Shown here in pieces: positions 1-4,975 of a DNA stretch of 7,439 bases. The DNA comes from Frankia sp. (GTDB taxonomy: Bacteria > Actinomycetota > Actinomycetes > Frankiales > Frankiaceae): contig JADGHD010000240.1 in the NCBI GenBank assembly GCA_019689615.1, forward strand, positions 1-7,439, given 5' to 3'. A model generated the notes under the pieces. That model saw only the letters and a list, made by a program, of their open reading frames with translations. It did not search any database and had not been told where the DNA came from. Position 1 is the stretch's first letter, and each line of letters opens with the position of its first letter. Both the position numbers and the translations under genes were made by a program.

Positions 1-144
1 CTGGCGGATCGCGTGGTCGCGGTCGGTGGCGGTCTCGGCGAGCCGGACCGCTGCCGGTTCGAGCAGGGCGGGGCCCGCCGGGGCGGTGACCGCCGGCCCG
101 GGCAGGCCGGCGGTCACCTCACCCGCGGGGGTGCGTTCAGACAT
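1..144 (-). CDS. PTS EIIA component, mannitol/fructose family (N-terminal 48 residues, runs off the window)
   Basis: This is the start of a PTS EIIA phosphocarrier, which would take phosphate from HPr on a histidine and pass it to the EIIB protein encoded just upstream. Only 48 residues lie in the window. Residues 1 to about 24 are rich in Ala, Pro and Gly and look like an interdomain linker. Residues 26-48 (ALLEPAAVRL..., then ATDRDHAIRQ) match the first strand and helix of the PTS EIIA type-2 fold, where family members read roughly 'L..e.I.l.a.a.dkeeAI'. The phosphorylated His lies beyond base 1 and cannot be checked. The ATG at 144..142 overlaps the end of the EIIB gene by 8 bp (ATGTCTGA), and GAGGG at 156..152 gives a Shine-Dalgarno site 7 nt upstream. 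Position and fold suggest an MtlF-like protein, but with so little sequence the substrate class rests on context. Confidence 0.75.
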   Translation of the reverse strand, partial: MSERTPAGEVTAGLPGPAVTAPAGPALLEPAAVRLAETATDRDHAIRQ

Positions 145-445
145 CGATCGACCCTCGGTCCTTGACGGCGGCGACCAGCCGGGTGACGGCCGGGTCGCCG
201 AGGAAGACCTGGACGGCGACGATCGGCTTGTCCGGGTTGCCGGAACGAACCCGGTCGGCGAGTCCGGCGTGGCAGACGATGACGTCGGCGTCGGCGGGCA
301 CGGACGCCACCGGCGAGTGCTCGACGGTCACCCCCGCCTTGCGCAGCTGCTTGCGCAGCTGGCTGGCCAGCATCACGCTGCTGCCCATCCCGGCGTCGCA
401 GGCGACCACGATCTTGCGAATCTCGGCCGCGTTGATGGTTGCCAT
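137..445 (-). CDS. PTS mannitol-type EIIB component (stand-alone)
   Basis: This 102-residue cytoplasmic EIIB protein would carry phosphate from EIIA to the sugar bound by the EIIC permease. The P-loop motif ACDAGMGSSVM (residues 15-25) contains the expected phosphorylated cysteine, Cys16, and closely matches the corresponding CDAGMGSS loop of E. coli MtlA. The rest (VIVCHAGLADRV around 55-66, then a final helix) fits the Rossmann-like lactose/mannitol EIIB fold. The length is about that of one isolated EIIB domain. In E. coli this domain is fused to EIIC and EIIA, whereas here it is a separate gene. The ATG at 445..443 lies 3 bp past the EIIC stop (TAG, 451..449), with GGAGG at 458..454 as a Shine-Dalgarno site 8 nt upstream. 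The 3' end overlaps the EIIA start by 8 bp, so EIIC, EIIB and EIIA are one operon. Confidence 0.92.
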   Translation of the reverse strand: MATINAAEIRKIVVACDAGMGSSVMLASQLRKQLRKAGVTVEHSPVASVPADADVIVCHAGLADRVRSGNPDKPIVAVQVFLGDPAVTRLVAAVKDRGSIDV

Positions 446-448
446 CTC

Positions 449-1696
449 CTATGCCTCCGATCCGGCTGGACGAGGGGCTGGGCCCGCCTTCGGCAGGCCG
501 GGCGTGCTGTCCGTCGTGCTCGGGCTCTGCGCGCTCGCATGACTGACCGCGCCGTCCGCGCCGGCCGAGACCGGGGCGGACGCCGAGGACGCGCCGACGT
601 CCGCGGTGACGCCGCTCGCGCCGCCTTCGTCGGGTTCGGGTTGGTCCTTCTCCAGCCGGCCGAAGCCGAGCAGGACCGAGCCGACCAGGAACGACACGCC
701 GGCCGAGATGGCGATACCGGCGAGAACCCCGAGATGGTTGCCGCGCGGGGTGACCGACATGTAGGCGAAGATGCTGCCGGGCGACGGCGTGGACACCAGG
801 CCGACGTCGGCCGCGAGGAAGACGAGGATTCCGGACCCGCCACCGGCGATGGCGGCCAGGATCATCCGCGGCTTCATCAGGATGTACGGGAAGTAGATCT
901 CGTGGATCCCGCCGAGGAAGTGGATGATCGCGGCGGCGGGAACGGTCGGGCGCAGCAGGCGCGGCCCGAACAGGAAGTACGCGAGCAGGACGCCGAGGCC
1001 GGGACCGGGGTTGGTCTCCAGCATGAACAGGATGGACTTGCCGGTCTCGACGGATTCGGCGACGCCGAGCGGGCCGAGCACGCCGTGGTTGATGGCGTTG
1101 TTGAGGAAGAGCACCTTGGCCGGCTCGATGATGACCGACGCGATCGGCAGGATGTCGTTGTCGACCAGCCATTCGACGCCCTCGCCGAGGGCCTCGGTCA
1201 CGTTGCTGACGACCGGCCCGATCACCCACCGGCCGAGGACGGCCATGCCCATGCCGAGGATGCCCAGCGAGAAGTTCTCCACCAGCATCTCGAACCCGGG
1301 CCGGATGCGGTCGTTCGTCAGCCGGTCGAACTGCTTGAGCACGAACGCGGCCAGCGGGCCGATCAGCATGGCGCCGAGGAACATCGGGATGTCGGAGCCG
1401 ACGATGATGCCCATGGTGGCGACGGCGCCGATCACCGCGCCGCGCTGGCCGTGCACCGTCCGGCCGCCGGTGTAGCCGATGAGGATCGGCAGCAGGTAGG
1501 TGATGGTCGGGTTGACCAGTTCGGCGAGCTCCTCGTTCGGGAGCCAGCCGGTCTCGATGAACAGTGCCGTGATCAGGCCCCAGGCGATGAACGCGCCGAT
1601 GTTGGGCATGACCATTCCGGCCAGGAAGGCGCCGAATTTCTGGACCGTGGCGCGTAATCCGGTCCCGTGGACGGGTGGTGTGTAGCTCTCTGCCAT
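449..1696 (-). CDS. mtlA: PTS mannitol-family EIIC permease (MtlA-type)
   Basis: This is an integral membrane permease of 415 residues that would import a hexitol, probably mannitol, while it is phosphorylated by EIIB. From residue 21 to about 345 it tracks the EIIC part of E. coli MtlA: MVMPNIGAFIAWG (28-40), LPILIGYTGG (69-78), PMFLGAMLIGPLA (104-116), EPAKVLFLNNAINHG (191-205), NPGPGLGVLLAY (229-240) and the substrate-site motif GGIHEIYFPY (262-271, with Glu266). The last ~64 residues (352-415) are an Ala/Ser/Pro/Gly-rich tail that resembles the EIIC-EIIB linker of fused family members, yet the gene stops there (TAG at 451..449). The ATG start is supported by AAGGGAGG 5 nt upstream. The EIIB gene follows after 3 bp. 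No mannitol-1-phosphate 5-dehydrogenase gene is in the window. The family call is firm; mannitol itself is inferred from homology. Confidence 0.94.
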   Translation of the reverse strand: MAESYTPPVHGTGLRATVQKFGAFLAGMVMPNIGAFIAWGLITALFIETGWLPNEELAELVNPTITYLLPILIGYTGGRTVHGQRGAVIGAVATMGIIVGSDIPMFLGAMLIGPLAAFVLKQFDRLTNDRIRPGFEMLVENFSLGILGMGMAVLGRWVIGPVVSNVTEALGEGVEWLVDNDILPIASVIIEPAKVLFLNNAINHGVLGPLGVAESVETGKSILFMLETNPGPGLGVLLAYFLFGPRLLRPTVPAAAIIHFLGGIHEIYFPYILMKPRMILAAIAGGGSGILVFLAADVGLVSTPSPGSIFAYMSVTPRGNHLGVLAGIAISAGVSFLVGSVLLGFGRLEKDQPEPDEGGASGVTADVGASSASAPVSAGADGAVSHASAQSPSTTDSTPGLPKAGPAPRPAGSEA

Positions 1697-1701
1697 GGGG
1701 G

Positions 1702-1709
1702 CCTCCCTT
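1702..1709 (-). promoter_or_regulatory. Ribosome binding site of mtlA
   Basis: AAGGGAGG on the minus strand lies 5 nt before the ATG at 1696..1694. It is the strongest Shine-Dalgarno site in the window and fixes the permease start. It lets the permease be translated independently of the distant kinase gene. Confidence 0.7.
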
Positions 1710-1802
1710 GACCCGGTGCGACAGCTGATCCCGGTGATGGGTGGAGGGGTGGGGTGAGACGGAAAGGGAGTGGGAGACGCGGGCCGAGGGAGCCGGACAG
1801 GG

Positions 1803-1837
1803 GCACGGAATGGTCCGGCCCGCGGGTGCCGCCGTGC
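1803..1837 (-). terminator. Weak hairpin after the kinase gene (no U-tract)
   Basis: On the minus strand the 6-bp arms GCACGG (1837..1832) and CCGTGC (1808..1803) can pair across 23 nt. The loop holds a further CCCGCGGG palindrome. It begins 6 bp past the kinase stop codon. No run of T follows; instead the RNA becomes C-rich. It could be a U-less terminator, a processing or stability hairpin, or chance in GC-rich DNA. Confidence 0.25.
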
Positions 1838-1842
1838 GGAAT

Positions 1843-2799
1843 TCAGTGGGTCGAGCTCAGTGGACGGGCCCGGTCGGGCTTGTCATGGATCTGCACCGCC
1901 TCTCGGCGGATGTCGTCAGGGCCGGGCATCCCGCTGCCGGGCAGGCGCACGGCCGCGGCGGCCCAGGCCAGCGCCTCGCGCATGACCTCGGGCCCGGCGC
2001 CGTCGACTCCCCCGCCGCGGGACAGGAAGCCGGCGAGCATCGCGTCTCCGGCGCCGACGGCGCTGCGCGCCTGCTGGACCGGTGACTCGCCGACGAGCAC
2101 CCCCTTGGCGTCGACGAGCACCGCTCCGTGCCGGCCGAGGCTGGCGAGCACCGTGCCGGCGCCCCAGTCGCGCAGCTGCTGGGCGGCGCCGATCACGTCG
2201 TCGATGGTCTCCAGCGGGGCACCGACCGCCTCGGCCAGCTCCTCCCGGTTCGGCTTCACCAGGTGCGGGCCGGCGGAGACCGCCGCGAGCAGCGCCGGGC
2301 CGCTGGTGTCCACGGCGACCCGGATGCCGGCCGCGGTGAACCGGCGGGCGAGCTGGGCGTAGACGTCCACCGGCACGCCGGGCGGCAGGCTCCCGCACAT
2401 CGCGACCCAGTCCGCCTCGCCGGCGGCGTCCAGCACGATCTCGGCGACCGCCTCCAGGTCCGACGCCGACAGCGGCGCCCCGGGCTCGTTGATCTTCGTG
2501 ACCGTGCCGTCGCCCTCGACCAGGGAGACGTTCGAGCGGGTCTGGCCGGACACCGGCACCGCGAGCACGGCCACCCCCGCGTGCTTGAGCAGCCGGATCA
2601 GCTGGTCGCCGTTCGCGCCGCCGCACGGGATCACGGCCAGCGACGGCACCCCGTTGGCCAGCAGGGCGCGGGTGACGTTGACCCCCTTCCCGCCGGGGTC
2701 GAGGTGCGCCGCCGACGCCCGGATCACCGATCCGCGGGTCAGCTCGGCGATCTCGATCGCCCGGTCCAGGCTGGGGTTGAGGGTCAGGGTCACGATCAC
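1843..2799 (-). CDS. fruK: PfkB-family 1-phosphofructokinase (FruK-like)
   Basis: This is a cytoplasmic ribokinase-fold sugar-phosphate kinase of 318 residues, most like FruK (fructose-1-phosphate + ATP to fructose-1,6-bisphosphate), with the LacC/tagatose-6-phosphate kinase branch as the alternative. It begins MIVTLTLNPSLDR, the usual opening of this subfamily. PfkB signature 1 is GGKGVNVTRALLANG (36-50). CGSLPPG (135-141) and KPNREEL (182-188) are conserved subfamily motifs. Signature 2, SAVGAGDAMLAGF (246-258), carries the catalytic base Asp252 and the GAGD anion hole. The GTG start (2799..2797) overlaps the upstream DeoR stop as GTGA. The reading frame stays open far upstream of this GTG, but that stretch is an out-of-frame shadow of the DeoR gene. 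Length and motifs are complete. A 1-phosphofructokinase beside a mannitol-type permease, rather than a fructose FruA, is unusual. Confidence 0.9.
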   Translation of the reverse strand: MIVTLTLNPSLDRAIEIAELTRGSVIRASAAHLDPGGKGVNVTRALLANGVPSLAVIPCGGANGDQLIRLLKHAGVAVLAVPVSGQTRSNVSLVEGDGTVTKINEPGAPLSASDLEAVAEIVLDAAGEADWVAMCGSLPPGVPVDVYAQLARRFTAAGIRVAVDTSGPALLAAVSAGPHLVKPNREELAEAVGAPLETIDDVIGAAQQLRDWGAGTVLASLGRHGAVLVDAKGVLVGESPVQQARSAVGAGDAMLAGFLSRGGGVDGAGPEVMREALAWAAAAVRLPGSGMPGPDDIRREAVQIHDKPDRARPLSSTH

Positions 2800-3557
2800 G
2801 CGCGCACCACCCGGGGGCCGGCCGCCTCGATCTCCGCGCACAGCCCGTCGTCCAGGCCGGTGTCGGTGATCAGGACGTCGATGTCGGCGAGCGCGCCGAA
2901 CCGGGCGAGGTAGTCGTTGCCCACCTTGGTGTGGTCGGCCAGCACCACGGCCCGGCGGGCAGCGGCGATCATGGCCTGCTTCACGGCGGCCTCGGCGATG
3001 TCCGGGGTGGTCAGGCCGCGCTCGGGCGATGCGCCGTTGGTACCCATGAAGGCCACGTCGACGTAGAGGTTGCGCAGCGGGCGCAGCGCCCAGTCGTCGA
3101 CGGTGGCCAGGGTCTTCCCGCGCACCCGGCCGCCGAGCAGGATCACGTTCAGGTTCGGCCGGACGGCGAGCATCGTCGCCAGCGGCGGCGAGTTGACGAT
3201 CACCGTGAGCTCGCGGTCCGGCGGCAGGACGGCGGCGAAGCGGCCGGTGGTGGTCCCCGCGTCGATGATGACCGCGCCGTCCTTCGGCAGCTCCGCGAGC
3301 GCCGCCTTGGCGATCCGCTCCTTCTCGGTGGTCATCACCGCGTCGCGGGCCGCGAGCGCCGGCTCGAAGCTCAGCCGCTCGACCGGGATCGCCCCGCCGT
3401 GCACCCGGCGGATGAGCCCGGACCGCTCCAGCACGGTGAGGTCCCGGCGCACGGTCTCGCTGGTGATGCCGAACGCCTCGGCAAGCGCCACGACGTCGAC
3501 CCGACCGTCGGCGCGCGCCCGCCGCAGGATCTCCTGCTGCCGCTCCTCGGCATACAT
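2796..3557 (-). CDS. DeoR/GlpR-family transcriptional repressor of the PTS operon (FruR-like)
   Basis: This is a 253-residue DNA-binding regulator. The N-terminal DeoR helix-turn-helix spans about residues 4-58, with the signature ADGRVDVVALAEAFGITSET-VRRDL followed by LERSGLIRRVHGGA. The C-terminal DeoRC sugar-phosphate sensor domain shows DAGTTTGRFA (99-108), GTNGASPERGLTTPD (172-186) and LADHTKVG (206-213), as expected for a phosphorylated-sugar effector. Length and domain order are normal for the family. The ATG at 3557..3555 has a modest GGTGA Shine-Dalgarno element 9 nt upstream. The stop overlaps the kinase GTG, so repressor and kinase are coupled. A promoter and a phased repeat sit directly upstream, suggesting autoregulation. 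The effector is probably fructose-1-phosphate or a related PTS product; this is inferred from the neighbouring kinase. Confidence 0.93.
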   Translation of the reverse strand: MYAEERQQEILRRARADGRVDVVALAEAFGITSETVRRDLTVLERSGLIRRVHGGAIPVERLSFEPALAARDAVMTTEKERIAKAALAELPKDGAVIIDAGTTTGRFAAVLPPDRELTVIVNSPPLATMLAVRPNLNVILLGGRVRGKTLATVDDWALRPLRNLYVDVAFMGTNGASPERGLTTPDIAEAAVKQAMIAAARRAVVLADHTKVGNDYLARFGALADIDVLITDTGLDDGLCAEIEAAGPRVVRA

Positions 3558-3600
3558 GATGTTGATTCACCGCCGTTTGATGTTGGTTTCGCAATGGTTT
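3557..3600 (-). promoter_or_regulatory. Candidate DeoR operator: four motifs phased at 11 bp
   Basis: Read on the minus strand, AAAC begins at 3600, 3589 and 3578, and AATC begins at 3567, each exactly 11 bp apart. Two of the units are nearly the same over 11 bases (plus strand TGATGTTGATT at 3557-3567 and TGATGTTGGTT at 3578-3588, 10 of 11 identical, 21 bp apart). The array lies between the predicted -10 box and the DeoR start codon, which it touches. Proteins bound here would occupy the transcription start and block initiation. DeoR-family repressors commonly bind several spaced repeats at their own promoters. The assignment to this repressor is inference. Confidence 0.5.
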
Positions 3601-3624
3601 ACGCCCGAATTCGTGCGTAGTCAA
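3596..3624 (-). promoter_or_regulatory. Sigma-70-type promoter of the deoR-fruK-mtlA operon
   Basis: The minus strand has TTGACT (3624..3619) as the -35 element, a 17-bp spacer, and TAAACC (3601..3596) as the -10 element. The -35 is five of six to consensus; the -10 has the key TA but ends in C rather than T. Transcription would start near 3589, about 32 nt before the DeoR ATG. The spacer holds an 18-bp imperfect palindrome centred on GAATTC. The local sequence is clearly less GC-rich than the coding DNA around it. Confidence 0.6.
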
Positions 3625-3698
3625 CCCCTACAGCCAAGTACGAGGGGCGTGATCGGACATTCCGGGCAGGGCAGGCGGCCGGGACGGCCGGTGGGAAC

Positions 3699-3762
3699 GG
3701 CGCTGTCCGGGCCGGCGGGCCGCAGGGCGGGCTGAGCCTGGGCGCTGTCCGGGCCGGCGGGC
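3699..3762. repeat. 22-bp perfect direct repeat, 42-bp period, downstream of modC
   Basis: Positions 3699-3720 and 3741-3762 are identical over 22 bases (starting GGCGCTGTCC and ending GGCGGGC). The similarity continues less well beyond each copy, so one unit resembles a duplicated stretch running from the modC stop region into the spacer. It looks like a local tandem duplication in non-coding DNA. No coding role is seen. Confidence 0.75.
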
Positions 3763-3780
3763 GCGGGCGGGTTCAGCCCG
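3728..3780 (-). terminator. Inverted repeat across the modC stop codon (possible terminator)
   Basis: Perfect 8-bp arms, CGGGCTGA on the minus strand at 3780..3773 and TCAGCCCG at 3735..3728, enclose a 37-nt GC-rich loop. The first arm contains the modC stop codon. No T-run follows on the minus strand. This may end modABC transcription, but the symmetry may also be a by-product of the local duplication. Confidence 0.25.
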
Positions 3781-4975
3781 TCGGGCCGGCCGGGGCGGTG
3801 GTGGCGGGGTCGGCGCCGGCTGGCGGGGCGGAGACGTCGGGATAGGTGTCGACGTCGGTCGCCTTGAACGAGGCCCAGACCGTCATGCCGGGGGTCAGGC
3901 GCAGCTCGGCGACGGCCGCGGCGGTGACGTCGGCGAGCACCGGCGCGCTTGCCTCGATCGCGAGCCGGACCCGCCCGCCGAGGGGCTCCATCCCGGTCAC
4001 CGTGCCGACGAGCGTGTTGCGGGCGCTGCCGTGTGGCTCGGTCAGGCCGACGACCACCGCGGACGGGCGCAGGGCGGCGAGGACGGGGCCGGCGACCGCG
4101 GTGTCGGCGATGGCGATCGCGCCGCCGTCGGGCAGGTGGACGGTTCCGGCGCGGGCCTCGCCGCGGTAGAGGTTCAGCCCGACCAGGCGGGCGACGTAGC
4201 TGGTCCTGGGCCGGCGGGCGACCTCGGCCGGCGGCCCCTGCTGCACGACCCGCCCGCTCTCGATGATCACGACGTCGTCGGCGAGCACCATCGCCTCCAC
4301 CGGGTCGTGGGTGACCAGCACGGACGGCCCGGCGAAGTCGGTCAGGTGGCGGCGCAGGCCGGCGCGGACCGCGAGCCGGGTGGCCGCGTCCAGCGCGGCG
4401 AGCGGCTCGTCGAGCAGCAGCAGCCGGGGCTCACCGGCGAGCGCCCTGGCCAGGGCGACCCGCTGGGCCTGCCCGCCGGACAGCGCCCCGGGCCGCCGGC
4501 CAGCCAGCTCGGCCAGGCCGAACCGCTCCAGCCAGCGGCGGGCCTCCTGGCGGCTGGCCGCCCGCGACGCCCCGCGGCTGCGCGGCCCGAACGCCACGTT
4601 GTCCAGCGCCGACAGGTGCGGGAACAGCAGGTAGTCCTGGAAGACCATGCCGACCGCGCGGTGGCGGGCCGGCACGAGCACGCCGGCGGCCGGGTCGTCG
4701 ACCACCCGCCCGGCGATGCTGATTTGGCCGGCGTCGATCGGCAGCAGCCCGGCCAGCGCCCGCAGCAGGGTGGTCTTGCCCGCGCCGTTCGGCCCGAGCA
4801 GCGCGGTGACCGTGCCCGGCGGCACCGTCAACGCCACGTCCAGCGTGAAGCCGCTCGGCCGCGCGACCATCACGTGCGCGCGCAGCGCCCGGTCACCGCC
4901 ACCACCTTCGCCGCTGACGCCGCCGGCGCCGCCGGTCCTGGCGTCGTCGACGCCGCCGACGCCGGCCGGTCTCAC
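3773..4975 (-). CDS. modC: Molybdate ABC transporter ATP-binding protein ModC
   Basis: This 400-residue ATPase would power molybdate import through ModB at the inner face of the membrane. The ABC core shows Walker A GPNGAGKT (61-68), the Q-loop Gln113 in VFQDYLLFPH, the signature LSGGQ (165-169), Walker B LLLLDE (185-190) and the H-loop His223 in VTHD. A C-terminal Mop/TOBE domain (about 317-379, SARNTLVGTVTGMEPLGGRV and later WASFKATDVDTY) is typical of ModC and binds oxyanion as a regulatory site. The GTG start (4975..4973) overlaps the modB stop as GTGA; no other usable start precedes the first strand (LRAHVMV, 31-37). This leaves an unusual Gly-rich N-terminal extension of about 30 residues and a Pro/Ala-rich tail, so the protein is longer than E. 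coli ModC (352). Tungstate as substrate is not excluded. Confidence 0.93.
   Translation of the reverse strand: MRPAGVGGVDDARTGGAGGVSGEGGGGDRALRAHVMVARPSGFTLDVALTVPPGTVTALLGPNGAGKTTLLRALAGLLPIDAGQISIAGRVVDDPAAGVLVPARHRAVGMVFQDYLLFPHLSALDNVAFGPRSRGASRAASRQEARRWLERFGLAELAGRRPGALSGGQAQRVALARALAGEPRLLLLDEPLAALDAATRLAVRAGLRRHLTDFAGPSVLVTHDPVEAMVLADDVVIIESGRVVQQGPPAEVARRPRTSYVARLVGLNLYRGEARAGTVHLPDGGAIAIADTAVAGPVLAALRPSAVVVGLTEPHGSARNTLVGTVTGMEPLGGRVRLAIEASAPVLADVTAAAVAELRLTPGMTVWASFKATDVDTYPDVSAPPAGADPATTAPAGPTG

Larger units (their letters stand above)
1697..1842 (-). promoter_or_regulatory. C-rich, G-poor leader between kinase and permease genes; possible Rho-loading attenuator
   Basis: This 146-bp gap separates the PfkB kinase stop from the mtlA start. 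I see no convincing -35/-10 pair for mtlA in it, so the permease is probably transcribed from the promoter upstream of the DeoR gene. On the transcribed minus strand, positions 1795..1739 are pyrimidine-rich: by my count 35 of 57 bases are C and only 7 are G. A C-rich, G-poor, weakly structured RNA is the known signature of a Rho utilisation site. The leader ends with a strong Shine-Dalgarno site (AAGGGAGG, 1709..1702). The role as an attenuator is inference; the base skew is what is seen. Confidence 0.35.

Noticed and set aside
26..1657. Very long plus-strand open frame opposite the PTS EIIA/EIIB/EIIC genes
   Set aside because: It is antisense to three clearly recognised genes, has Arg/Asp/Gly-rich low-complexity composition, and shows no family motifs. 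Long antisense frames are expected in DNA with this GC bias.
2800..3624. Upstream part of the frame that continues the kinase frame beyond its GTG (would make a 593-residue protein)
   Set aside because: This stretch is the wrong frame of the DeoR gene and is Arg-rich without motifs. The GTG at 2799 gives the canonical MIVTLTLNPSLDR start and overlaps the DeoR stop.
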